Assembly: GCA_019054805.1 (NCBI GenBank)
Contig: JAHQIY010000001.1
Location: 6,834,501 to 6,898,500 of the forward strand
Direction of reading: 5' to 3'
Length of the DNA: 64,000 bases
Source: Brachionus manjavacas
Taxonomy: Eukaryota > Rotifera > Eurotatoria > Ploima > Brachionidae
Positions 10,540 to 20,880 of the stretch are shown here, piece after piece; the stretch's first letter is position 1; the number at the start of each line of letters is the position of its first letter. The position numbers were made by a program, and so were the translations under genes. The notes below the pieces were generated by a model. It did no database searches, had not been told where the DNA came from, and worked only from the letters and a program-made list of their open reading frames with translations.

Positions 10540-11705
10540 AAACCGAAACCAAATGCCTTGAGAAGGCTAGCTATTGAGCACTTTAAGATTGGGAAATCTA
10601 ATAAGAAAATTACTGAAATTTTGGCTTGTAAAGTGTCAGAAAGAACTGTTTCAAGGTGGACAAAGGAATTTAGAGACTTTGGTAAAGTTAAACACAATGT
10701 ATCGCCTGGACGTCCTATTACTGCTTCTAACCATATAAATAGAAACAGAGTTAAACGACTAGTAAAAACCTATTCCCAAAGATTAATTAGTCGGAAACTT
10801 TCAATCCCGCTAGGAACAGTCTCTGGGATTATAAGGCAGTTTAACTTAACTTAAGTAATTAACTGGGAATATTTTTAACTTAGTAAACTTATTATTCTTT
10901 ACTAACAGAAAATCATGTTTCTAAGCGTTTACGATTCACCCAATTTTGGCGTAAAATTAAAAAAAAGTATTCAGGAATCTTCCGGTTATGTTTTCTGATG
11001 AAGAGATTTTCACTATACATGGAGGTTTAAACAAACAAAATATTCGTACCTACGCAATATCTAGAGATGAAGCTGATCAAAATGGCGGTAAATAATTTAC
11101 TTTATTGAGTATTTAGCTGTACGTATAACTTGATTTTTGATTTTAGGAGTGTATGCTGTTTCTAAACATCCTTTATCTGTAATTGTTTGGATGGTTATGA
11201 CCAGGTTTGGCTTAACTAAACCATATTTTATAAAAGATGGTAATAAATTTTTAATAAAATGTTCAATAATATTTTTTAAAATTTCATGATAAGGTGAAAC
11301 AATAGATTCAAATTATTATAAGTTCAGAATTTTACCTTTTGTAAAACGCAAAGGGAATAGATTATGTGGTAACTTTAAATGGGTATTTCAACAAGATGAA
11401 GCGAAACCCCACACAGCGAATATTAGCCAAAGATATTGTCAAAATTATTTACTTCGTTTTATTGGAAAAGATAACTGGCCACCAAATTCTCCTGACTAAA
11501 ATCCGTGTGATTTTTACTTATGGAACGCAATCGTAACTAGAATGGAGAAAAATGTTATTCGACAAGTGAAAATTTCCAAGAAGAGATAAGAAAAGCCGCC
11601 GAGAGAGTTCCCATAAATTAAATTAAAAAAGCAATAGAATCGTTCGATTCTAGACTTCGTAAAGTTGAAAATTGTACTGGCTATTATTGTAACAAATAAT
11701 TTTTC
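10540..11705 (+). pseudogene. Tc1/mariner (IS630-like) transposase relic
   Basis: 10558-10854 encodes a paired-type helix-turn-helix N-terminus (IGKSNKKITEIL, RTVSRWTKEF, then the SPGRP linker and a second HTH). After a gap with frame changes, 10985-11090 gives FSDEEIFTIHG, which holds the first catalytic Asp. 11150-11240 gives VYAVSKHPLSVIVWMVMTR. 11340-11590 gives WVFQQDEAKPHTAN (second Asp) and WPPNSPD followed by a stop, then NPCDFYLWNAI. The TAA at 11498-11500 replaces the leucine of the conserved SPDLNP motif beside the third acidic residue. Two ~60 bp GT...AG gaps (after DQNGG and after FIKDG) look like introns. Terminal repeats were not identified. It is inactive. Confidence 0.85.
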
Positions 11706-11799
11706 AATTACCTTAAAAAAAAAGTTTAACTTAATTAAAACCTCATTTTTCGAATTCAAAATTTTGGAAACACTAGTAACTAATAACACTAAGAATAAA

Positions 11800-13380
11800 T
11801 CAGATCATTTTTTTAACTGGTTTTAAAATAATTTATTTAAAAATATTTTTTTTTACTTTTAATTGATGTTTTAATGCTTTATAATTCAAATTCAAATTTT
11901 TTAGAATTGATATAAAAAAGACAACTTTCAAGTGCAAAATTTAGTAAACTAAGTTAACCAGTGACTAAGATAACATTAAATCTTAAACTTGATTCATTTT
12001 GCTATTTTAAAAGTGTATAATCACCTTCTTTGTCCAAGTATTTTTGAAACAGGATTATTATTTGTAAAGACTGACACTTTTAGTTATAAAATGGTAATGG
12101 AGTGTCCTAAATTTTCAAGAAGAATATTATTCATAGTTTTTTGTGTAAAATTGAGTATTTACTACAATCATACAAAATTTTGGAAAAAAATATCATTCAA
12201 TTCAAAAATATTACATTTTATTCACAAAAACCCCTTTTCTTGAACTTAATATAATTTTAGCGATTTTTGGATGTTTTTGATAATATCTTTTGAACAAAAC
12301 ATCGGAAAAATTTGACCTTGGTGCCATTAGAGAGCTGATAAAATTTTCTTTTCACTGATATATAAAAATATTTGTCAAATCAAGGAAATTAACGTAAAAA
12401 AATCCCTTTTCTTGAAAAATTTAAATTTTCGTATTTTTTTTTTAATTATATGAAAGAATATCTGATTTTCTTTTGAAGAATTTGGTAAATTGTCGTAAAA
12501 TAGAGTTATTTTTTAGTAAAAATTGGCAAAATTAAGGTTAATTTTTTTTATTACAAGCAAACACAGAAAAAAGAAATAAAACATCGGAGGATTATTTAAT
12601 TTTTTTTAAAATTTTTTAGAAGAAGAATTATTAAAAAAAGATTTTTATTCTAATTTTGAAAATTGAATTAATCAAATTTTTCTAATTGATTTTTATTTTT
12701 TGGTTCTTTTCCTTTTTGGTAATTAACAGCTTTTCCCACGACTCTTTAAAAGTCTAATCTTTAGGGACAAATTTTAATAAATAATCTTAAAAATCAAATA
12801 TTTTTTGAAATAATTTTCAAACGAATTCTATTTTGTTCTTGCTACTAATTTCAAGCATCTCACAATGATTTTTGATGTGATGACCAAGTGTCTTATTTGG
12901 AATTATTTTTTTTTTAATTTTCGCTCAATAGCTCTAAGAAGATAATTAGTAAATTATTAGTTGTTTGATACATTTGCATCATTTCGTCCAGTTTCAGTAA
13001 ACGAATTAGGTCGAGATAATTCTGACTTGATACAGAGCGATGTTCCAAAATTTTTAAAAAAGGATTGTTGTAATTTTTTTTTCTTCACTTACCTAGAAAA
13101 TCCCAGAATTTATTTTCAAAACATTATGGTTTACACAACTAAAACAATTTCCTGTTAAAAACTATTCCCTTCAATGGAAAAATTTTCAGCACAAAAATAA
13201 CTCAACTTAAACAAAAACTGCTCTTCAAAGTTTAAAAAATTTGACTGCATAATTTTTTAAATCTTTTAATAACTGCTCGACTCTGTTTTTTTTCCAAATT
13301 TTTTATTCTTTTAGATAGATTTTAAATTATTTTTTTAATTAAAAGTATTATCAGATTTGCTCAAAATTAATAAAGTCAAA
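11800..13380. other. A+T-rich intergenic stretch
   Basis: No gene supported. Short open frames (for example 11989-12243 and 12961-13158) have the composition of random A+T-rich DNA, no motif and no splice continuation. Confidence 0.5.
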
Positions 13381-13506
13381 GTCAAGTCATTTGAATGATA
13401 TTTGAATTTTTACCGTTCCATGCAGTCGTTCACAAGAATTTTTTGCCACACCATGTAATTATTGCTTTTCCATAATTCAAAGGCAAAGTCTTTGAAATGA
13501 CTTGAC
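13381..13506. repeat. Short inverted-repeat segment
   Basis: gtcaagtcattt (13381-13392) is complementary to aaatgacttgac (13495-13506). Just beyond it lies a ctcgagtcgag palindrome and several gactt/aagtc words. The pattern suggests a MITE-like fragment. Confidence 0.4.
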
Positions 13507-13999
13507 ATCAGAAAAAAAAATCTCGAGTCGAGACAAACGGCTTGACTTTTATGCGACTTTTTTTTCGGACTTTTGAGAAAGTCTGCATTATATTCCGCAT
13601 TTTTTTTAAACAACTTTATTAAAATTTTTCTAATAAATTGTGTAACAAATTAATCAAATTTTTTTCAACACAAAAAATTTGTCTTAACCAGTTTTCGATT
13701 AAATATGTAATGATAATTTTTTTTGGTATTTGGCACAAATTGTATTTTTAAAGAATTTTTTTAAAAAATTTTTTGTTTATGGTGAAAAGTTTTTTATATT
13801 CAGTTGATGTGGGGAACAGTTCATCTATCCCTTTTGGTAAAGCACAATTAATATTTTAAATTATCAAATTATAGGGGTTTTGAATAAACTAAAAAAGAAT
13901 TTTTTTGGTACAACGAAAGAACATGCACGAAAGTAAATATACTTTGATTAAGATTATTTTAAATAACTGAAAAAGTTCTGTTTTAATCTTATAAAATTA

Positions 14000-14639
14000 T
14001 TATCATTAGCTAGTTTGAAAGTTGCATTTAAAATGTAAATTGATAAAAAAAATTTAGCAAATAATTAATTAATATTAAACGAAAATACATCTAAAATTTA
14101 AAATTTAATTCATTATTTTAAATTTTATTCTAATTTAGATTCAAGATTTAAAATCTTATTTAATGCACAAAAATATTTGAAACATTCTAAAAAAACAACT
14201 TTAGAGATGAAATTAAAAAAAATTTTTAGAAGAAATTAAAAGGAGAGCCAAAAATGCTGTAAAGTTAAGTTTTAAATTATTTGATCCATTACAGTTTTCT
14301 GTTAAACAAACATGAGTATATATTTGATCACCATAATTGTATTGTCCTGATTGAATGGGATTATTATTGGCTGTAAAGCATCCATATTCGGCATAAATAT
14401 TCCCACTTGAAAGCTTGTAAACGTTTTTCTTTTAACCAAAAATTAATGAAAAATAATCAATTTTTTTTTTTAAATTACAAAGCATCCTCGGGGCTCAATA
14501 GCTGGATTTGTATCCCCTGTACCTGTACAGTCAGGCTGTGGATTTGTATTATCAAACGAATATCTCAATTCTTTTGATCCAGGCTGACTAATTGCAAAGC
14601 CCGTTCTGCATTTTAATGAATAAACACCAAGAAAATTTA
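14000..14639. repeat. Duplicated block with LU gene exons 2-3, copy 2
   Basis: Partner of 6745-7352, same orientation. Near-identity covers exon 3 and the 3' flank; exon 2 is clearly more diverged. Confidence 0.85.
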
Positions 14640-14736
14640 CTTAAAAAACTTAATTAAAGATAATTAAAATAAAAATCCTAATTCTTTTACCCGTTAAAAC
14701 AATATTAAATATACTATAAATTTGATAACTTTTCAT
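14213..14736 (-). CDS. LU/Ly6-like GPI-anchored surface protein, copy B
   Basis: Three minus-strand exons, 14736-14691, 14639-14479 and 14428-14213, join in frame (introns 51 and 50 bp, phases 1 and 0) to a 140-residue protein. Residues 1-23 (MKSYQIYSIFNIVLT onward) act as a signal peptide. The mature part starts LKCRTGFAIS, has cysteines spaced like a three-finger LU domain, includes GCF and EYGCF, and ends CLTENCNGSNN, the C-N close of the LU fold. A hydrophobic C-terminus (FTAFLALLLI) follows, as expected for GPI anchoring. The family includes Ly6/uPAR-like receptors and ligands; no specific partner can be inferred. It is the intact paralog of the gene at 6.9-9.7 kb. Confidence 0.75.
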
Positions 14737-14739
14737 TTT

Positions 14740-15690
14740 ATAGAAAATCGTTAATATTTCTCTTTATTTCTTCTCTTTTATAAAAACAAAGTCTTTTTAA
14801 TTTTTAGAGCATAGTTATATTTAAACTTGTATATTTTTATACAAATTTTCGAAGAGCCAATTTAAAATTGAAAGAAATATTTTTTATTTATCAAAAGAAT
14901 TTTTTTTGTTTATTTATAAAATAAAAACTTTTTTATTGTAAATTTTCGAGTTTTTAATTAAATTTAGTTCCGTCTTGAGTTTTCATAATCATTCTTTATT
15001 TTAGTTTTAATTTTTTTATTAATGAAAAATGCATTTTTTATGGCTCATCAACTTGAAATCAATTCAATTGCTTTGAAAATAGTTGTGATAAATTACTTTA
15101 AAATTTTCAAATGCTTCTTACTAATTTTTTTTAAATGGTGCTATTAATTTGTCCTCTATAATTACGAAATATTAATTTGGGAATCTTAAACTCGGAACAT
15201 GAATTTCCTAAAACACAGAACAAGAAAAGAAAGATAATTGAATAAAGAAAAAAAAACGTTTTAAAAATTTGATAAATTATTTTTTTTAATTTTATAACTT
15301 AATTAAATTAGCTTCCTAAAAAATTATATTTTGGGTTAGTTTAGAATAAACATTTAGAATAAAATTTAAAAAAAAAAGGATTAAAATTTAACATTTTGAA
15401 AATAATTAATGACTAAAAAAAATTGATACCAAAATGAGATTTAAAAATTTCTTGCGCGAGTAAGAATTTTTTACTGTATCTTTCCATTTCTTTTAGGAAC
15501 TAATAAATATTATTGCAAAAAATTACCAAAATTTACAACAGATATTGTTTTAAATTAAAAGATCTTGTAAAAATAAAATCATAATATTTTATTGTTTGAA
15601 AATTTCTAAAAGAACTATCTAAAATAAAAGAACTGTATTTTTCAATTAATTTTAGAAAGTGAATTTGTGACCACAATAATCAAATTTAAT
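14740..15690. other. A+T-rich intergenic stretch
   Basis: Very A+T-rich, with no supported gene or element between LU copy B and the small open exon at 15.7 kb. Confidence 0.5.
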
Positions 15691-15696
15691 ATTCAG

Positions 15697-15806
15697 TTAT
15701 CCCACAAAATTTCTGTCCATTTGCTTCCTCAAAGGATCGTCATCACTTCGGTTCTTCTGCATACGCGTTGAAAACTTCTGCACGACCACCCAAGCATTAA
15801 AACTAA
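15697..15806 (-). CDS. Possible orphan terminal exon
   Basis: On the minus strand a good acceptor (TTTTTCTTGTAG|) is followed by 110 bp that are much richer in G+C than the flanks and read AWVVVQKFSTRMQKNRSDDD, ending ...NFVG and a TAA. Upstream exons were not found within the ~200 bp before CBM14 gene B's duplicated promoter. It may be the last exon of a truncated gene or a transposon scrap. Not recognised. Confidence 0.25.
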
Positions 15807-16112
15807 CTACAAGAAAAAGTATTTTAAAATTTAGTATCATTTAAATCCCGAACATTTGATTGGGAAATATCCAAAAAATATATTAGTTTTTAAAATATTT
15901 GGAATAAACTTTTTTGACCAAAGAAGCTAATTCTAATTTATATATTAAATAAATAGTAAATTAATATATCTAAGCTAATTTTAAAATAATCTCTCTCAAA
16001 TTACTTTACTTTATTCATAATAGTTGGCTTGTATGTCCATTATGAAAGACTAATCCTTGATTAAGTTTATATAAGACTTTAAAAAACAATTCGTGGCCTA
16101 ACTTGGATCGAC

Positions 16113-16120
16113 TATAAATA
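16113..16120 (+). promoter_or_regulatory. TATA box of CBM14 gene B
   Basis: TATAAATA, 55 bp before the ATG at 16175, in the duplicated promoter block. Confidence 0.7.
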
Positions 16121-16174
16121 TTCTCCACTTCTTTATCCTAATCACAAACTAGTGTAAAACAAAGAAGCTAAAAA

Positions 16175-16573
16175 ATGAGCCAAAAAGTCACTGTCTTTAT
16201 CGTTTTGTTGAGCATTGCTCAACTCTCACTTCAACAAAATTGGAATGCACCTGTTTTTGCTCAGCCTGCGCCTGTCGCAGCTCCATCGGCCTCCGGACCT
16301 TATCCGATTCAACAACCAACCATTACAAACACTGGCGAGACCATAATGGAAAATCTCTTGGCTGGTCTACCATTCAATTGTGTGGGTCTTCCAACTGGTC
16401 ATCACAGAGACAGCAAATATTGCAATATTTTCCATGCTTGTGTCTATGGTCAACAAAGAAAAACCTATTTGTGTCCATTCGTAGGGGAACATACTTATTT
16501 CGATGAAGTGACAAGACGATGCGAATTTGTCAGAAACAACCCAAGTGTATGTGCTTCAAGCATTTTCTATTAA
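16175..16573 (+). CDS. Secreted CBM14 (peritrophin-A-like) chitin-binding protein, copy B
   Basis: Single-exon paralog of the gene at 5065 with one amino-acid difference over 132 residues (Val34 in place of Ala, GTC for GCC) and the same signal peptide, lead-in motif and six-cysteine CBM14 domain (residues 69-126). Promoter and 3' flank are also copied, so expression is probably shared. Near-identity of both coding and flanking DNA means a very recent duplication, ongoing gene conversion, or two haplotypes assembled in series. Confidence 0.93.
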   Translation: MSQKVTVFIVLLSIAQLSLQQNWNAPVFAQPAPVAAPSASGPYPIQQPTITNTGETIMENLLAGLPFNCVGLPTGHHRDSKYCNIFHACVYGQQRKTYLCPFVGEHTYFDEVTRRCEFVRNNPSVCASSIFY

Positions 16574-16679
16574 ACATCTTCCTTGTTTAAATCTAATTTA
16601 ATTTTATTTTTTTAATTTTCACTATTCTTTAGAAGAAATAAATTTTAAGAAAAATATTAATTTATTTTAGTTAATAACT

Positions 16680-17780
16680 CTTTGATTCTTCAAAAATTTA
16701 TAATTTGGAAATTGAGCATAAAATACAATCATATCTGATTAGATGCAATTTTTTATCAACAAGCGATCTTTAATAGCTATTACTGATTTGAAAATTTCGT
16801 TACTGAACTTGAAGAAATGGCATCTTATTAATACACATCTTTTTTATCTACTTCTGTATCTTAATTATTATTATTATTATTATTATTTATTTAATTTATT
16901 ATTTCAACGACCCAAACCCAATTTTTTTTTAATAATATCAACTTTTTTTAGCGATTTTGTAAAAAAGCTTTAAAATGTTAAATTTTTCCAACTAATTTTT
17001 AATTTTTTAAGCACAATTAAGCTAAATTTTAAAAATGCATTAAGTTTTTATCTTATTATGAATAAATGAAGTGATATTTGGTCTTTTATGGATAGGATCA
17101 CTTTCATGTTGGTTCACTTTGAAACTAGATTTTGATTTATAAGAACATGCAAGACAACTCCACAAGCTTACTTGCTGTAGCTTTTACTAATAGTCATATA
17201 TATAATACTTAGTTTATTTTTTGGTCCAAATTGGTCCAATTTTGGTATCAATTTTTACTCTTAAAAGCATAATTTTCAGGGAAGTATTTTTATTAAAAAT
17301 TATTTTTTGCCAATTCTCTTGAAAATTTAATCTATATTTTTGTATCAAAAGATATCTCATTCAGATTTAAAGATAAATCTAAAGTAAAATTAAAAAAAAT
17401 ATAAACTTTTTCTAATTCATTTTTTAAGCAATAAAACAAATAAAAAATAAATGCGTGTTTTTATAAAATATCTTTAATTTAGAAAATAATGATATTTAAC
17501 CAGTTTTAGGTTAAAATTCAGTATAGCTTTATAAAAAAATATATTTCTTTTTGAATCTTGCGCGAGTATATATTTTTTTGGCTTAGTACTCAAATTATGG
17601 GCACACAAAATATGAGACAACTTTTAAAATTAAAAAAAGTAGATTAATAATATCATACTAACCTTGATTATATCCACAATCAAGCATTTATATTTATTAT
17701 TTGAATATATCTCTCTAATCCTTGGCCAAATTTTGCAAAAAGTTTACGTAATACTTACATAAACTATTTGCCCATCTCTT
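16680..17780. other. A+T-rich intergenic stretch with a short ATT microsatellite
   Basis: A (ATT)n run lies at about 16862-16888. No gene is supported; the 76-codon frame at 16743 is low-complexity Leu/Tyr from the microsatellite. Confidence 0.5.
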
Positions 17781-17789
17781 TAGAACCAC

Positions 17790-17797
17790 TATAAATA
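17790..17797 (+). promoter_or_regulatory. TATA box of the third CBM14 gene
   Basis: TATAAATA 53 bp before the ATG at 17850, same arrangement as in the duplicated genes. Confidence 0.65.
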
Positions 17798-17849
17798 CGG
17801 TTCATATAATCTAAATTTCATCAACAAAAAAATAAAAACTCAAGTAACA

Positions 17850-18326
17850 ATGTTTAAAACATTCGCTTTAGTAGTATTCTTAATTGGGGCTACAAACAGT
17901 TTGCCAGATCAATACTGGAACCAAGCTCCTCAAAATCAAGATCAAGGAAAGCACTTTTTCTTGAATCAACCAGCACCAATTCCTCTACCTATTCCTGCTC
18001 CCGCTTCAATTGTTGCTCCAGTTCATCCTGTAGCCGTCCAAGCAGGACCATTTCCAATCCAAGCCCCAACTATCACAAATAATGGTGAGACCATAATTGA
18101 AACCTTAGTTGGCGGTGTTCCTTTCAACTGCATTGGGAGACCAACAGGACACTACAGAGACTCACATTTTTGTGATGTTTTCCATGCCTGCGTGTATGGC
18201 CAACAGCGTAAAACCTATGCTTGTCCATTTGTTGGTGAACCTCAATATTTTGATGAAATAACTCGTAAATGTGAATTTGTCCGAAATAATCCTCTGGGCT
18301 GTGCATCAAATGCATTTTATCATTAA
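17850..18326 (+). CDS. Secreted CBM14 chitin-binding protein
   Basis: Single exon, 158 residues. Residues 1-18 are a signal peptide (MFKTFALVVFLIGATNS). Residues 19-66 are Gln/Pro-rich. The shared lead-in (FPIQAPTITNNGETI) is followed by FNC and a CBM14 domain with the same cysteine spacing, FHAC and CPFVG blocks, ending NAFYH. The linker is longer than in the 5.1 and 16.2 kb genes, but the domain is very similar, so it is an older tandem paralog 1.3 kb downstream of copy B. Secreted, chitin-associated role inferred from the domain. Confidence 0.92.
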   Translation: MFKTFALVVFLIGATNSLPDQYWNQAPQNQDQGKHFFLNQPAPIPLPIPAPASIVAPVHPVAVQAGPFPIQAPTITNNGETIIETLVGGVPFNCIGRPTGHYRDSHFCDVFHACVYGQQRKTYACPFVGEPQYFDEITRKCEFVRNNPLGCASNAFYH

Positions 18327-18470
18327 TTTTTTTTGTCTCAATTAAAATCTTATAGCTTGATTTTTTTTCATCTAATAATAAAAATTCAAAAATCAAAACT
18401 TTTTTTTGTTTAGAACAGATTTAAAAAATTTTAATTTTAGTATTATTTTTCAAATTTATTTGAAATTGAA

Positions 18471-19277
18471 ATGGATGGTGAGAGTGCCAAGGAAATAATA
18501 AAAGAAAAGCGTAAAAGCAAAAATAGACGAAGGTCTAGCTTTGCTGATGAGGCATTACGCTTGATTAACATGAGCAGCTACCAAGTGTTAGTGATTTTTT
18601 TACCTTGTTTTTCATTCAAAAAGAATTTTTTTTTTTTAAGTGAAGAAAAAAATCAGCGACAATTATTAGAAATTTTGATCGATTCACAATATGATTTGTA
18701 AGATAAAAAGTTAATAATATTGTTTATCTTAAAATGAACAAAAAAAAGGATTCAAGAACAACTGAACGTGTTAAAGAATCGAATGAATGCGTCGGTAAAA
18801 ATGTCAAATAGATCAGCAAAGATTCTGAGTACTGCCGAGGATGAATACGCAAAACAAATAAGCTTCGTTCGAACAAATCTTTTCGATAAACCAAAAGACT
18901 TTGACATTCTGACAAAAGAACACCAAGAATTCCTAAATGCACATGATATAAATGAGGAGTATTTGAAAAAAATTCTTAAAGACATCAAACACCGCCTGAT
19001 CTTGGTAAAATTTTAGCTTTAAATTAAACCTTGATTTTAGATAAATAAATAATAAATTTAGAAAGATAAAGAAATCGCGAAGGAAAATGAAAAAATGATG
19101 GAAAATCGACAATTTATGTTTTATAATAGTGAAAGTCGAGCCAAACGATTCTCGCGTTCATCAAGGTCGTCTTTTGCCTTTGGTTCTTCTTTCTCAAGCG
19201 GAATTAACTCTCAAAAAGAAAAAAAAGATTTGATTGATATAGCACTCGATTTCTTTTCCACTAATTTTGGAAATTAA
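18471..19277 (+). CDS. Unrecognised four-exon coiled-coil protein
   Basis: Exons 18471-18586, 18641-18697, 18749-19004 and 19062-19277 join in frame (introns 54, 51 and 57 bp; phases 2, 2, 0) to 214 residues. Donors include GTTAGT, GTAAGA and GTAAAA; acceptors TTTAAG, AAAAAG and TTTAG. The N-terminus is Lys/Arg/Ser-rich (KEKRKSKNRRRSSFADEA). The middle is predicted helical and coiled-coil-like with regular Leu/Ile and many Gln/Glu/Lys (EEKNQRQLLEILI, IQEQLNVLKNRM). The C-terminus is Ser/Phe/Arg-rich (RFSRSSRSSFAFGSSFSSG). No signal peptide or membrane segment, so probably cytosolic or nuclear. The RRRSSF and RFSRSS runs could be kinase targets. No family recognised; conserved frame across three introns supports a real gene. 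Confidence 0.7.
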
Positions 19278-19279
19278 AA

Positions 19280-19688
19280 ATTAAAATTTTTTTAAGCATT
19301 TGTATAAAATTTAGAATTTTGATTTTGATTAAATAAAATAAAAGCTTTTTAGTTGTTTTTTTTTGGAAAAAAATCTAAATGCTAAAAATAAATCGACCAC
19401 AAAATTAACTTCAGAACATGCTCAAATTAATTGAGAATTTATCTAATTATCAACACAAAAATTTTCTTCTTAATTTGCCAGAATTTACGTGAAATTACGT
19501 AAATTCCGGTAAATTTTGGTAAAAAGTTAAAATTTTTGGTTATTTTGATCAATTATTAATTATATGACTTGAGTTCATGAAAATTAATCTTAATTAATTT
19601 CATAATTCATTTTTTAACCGTCTTCAAAAATCTTTTTCGAATAACAAAATACAATAATGTTATTAATAGGCTAAAAATCAAACTTACT
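19280..19688. other. A+T-rich intergenic stretch
   Basis: Nothing supported between the coiled-coil gene and the LINE target-site duplication. Confidence 0.5.
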
Positions 19689-19708
19689 AAACAATCTTAG
19701 GAAACTGT

Positions 19709-20074
19709 TTTCACCTCAAGAGATTGCAGCAGCTAGCGGGCCCCAGGAGAGTGGGCTCGACAAACGCAAAGCTCTACCAGAGAGCACAGTCGGCATCGTG
19801 AAGAGGTACAGGTTACGTTGGGCTGGACATGTAAGATGGTATTGAGACAACCGATGGGCAAAGAAAGTGCTTTTCAGTGATCTCGTTGGTGGAAAACAGG
19901 GGCGTGGCAGGCCGAGGCTGGAGTGGATCAACTGCCTCGAAAGTGATTTGTAAAGGGCAGGAATTAAAAAAGGCCAGTGAACAACGTTGGCAATAGATAG
20001 GACCGTGTGGCGCGACGCAATCTCGTTCCTAACTTCGACTTCCAAGAAATAGGACCCTTATTTTTATTATTTTC
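19709..20074 (+). mobile_element. 5'-truncated LINE fragment with perfect 20-bp target-site duplication
   Basis: The insert is flanked by exact copies of aaacaatcttaggaaactgt at 19689-19708 and 20075-20094. It is markedly G+C-rich and on the plus strand reads the extreme C-terminus of a LINE ORF: RYRLRWAGHV, then GKQGRGRPRLEW, a CLESDL block and a final DRTVWRDAISF. LRWAGHV, GRPRLRW and W-D---DR--WR are diagnostic of this type. A few stops (for example in the arginine-rich link) show it is dead. It ends in a TTATTTTTATTATTTT tail. Only about 370 bp of 3' sequence was inserted. Confidence 0.9.
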
Positions 20075-20094
20075 AAACAATCTTAGGAAACTGT

Positions 20095-20880
20095 ACAAGC
20101 TAATTTAAAAAAATATCGTTTAATTTAAATCTGTAATAAAAAATATAAAATACTAAATAAACTCAAGTTTCAGTTTGCAAGTTTGTATTCAGATCGTCTA
20201 TACATAAATTTGTATTTTGAATGAATGGAAAATTAATGTAAAAATTTAAAAAAAAACGCAAACACAGAGAAAGTACAGTTTTAATTGTTTTTATTCAATT
20301 AAATCAATCTACAAATCTTAATTTTTTTAACAACCACTTTTATGTATCAATATTTTTTTTACATTATAGCCTCTTAGAGCAAAAAAATTTTGTTTATCCA
20401 AAGAGGACCATATGGTCCATGTTTAAATTACATTATTTCAAATAAATTCTGGTAAGAACAAAAAATCCTGCCAGTACTATTTCAAAATTTATTTTCTGTC
20501 TTTATGGAATATCAAAAAATTATGAGGTTAAGAGTTAAACATAGCATGTTCCATTATAATGCAATTTTTTTGATATTTTTTTATCTTTATCTAAATTTTT
20601 TTAAAAAAGAAAAAATATTTTTATTTTTATTTCATAACGCCGATCAACTCTTGATATAATTTTGTTATTTTAATGTAAAAAAACATTGATACTTCAATCC
20701 AAATTTCCAATTAAAAAACCTTTCATTAAAATAACCTCAAGTGGTCAGAATGCTTATTCCATCCTTATTTTATTTAGAAGTTATTTCTATCTATTAAATA
20801 TCTAAATAATTCCAAAAATGCGAAATTGAAATCAGTTCGCATTTATTTTTTGTTTGATCATTTTGGTTCTTTGGGAAATG
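20095..20880. other. A+T-rich intergenic stretch
   Basis: No gene or repeat supported. Confidence 0.45.

Larger units (their letters stand above)
16010..16675. repeat. Duplicated block, copy 2 (contains CBM14 gene B)
   Basis: Partner of 4900-5565. Identity runs through the promoter, the TATA box (16113-16120), the coding region and the first ~95 bp after the stop. Confidence 0.9.

Noticed and set aside
11514-11789. 91-codon minus-strand frame
   Set aside because: Antisense shadow of the mariner transposase relic.
11989-12243. 84-codon plus-strand frame
   Set aside because: Phe/Ile/Lys/Asn-rich as expected of random A+T-rich DNA, no motif, no neighbouring exons.
16862-16888. LINE tail at an (ATT)n run
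   Set aside because: No LINE coding or 3' stem sequence on either side; treated as a plain microsatellite.
19716-20045. 109-codon minus-strand frame
   Set aside because: Antisense to the LINE C-terminal fragment, whose plus-strand motifs are clear.
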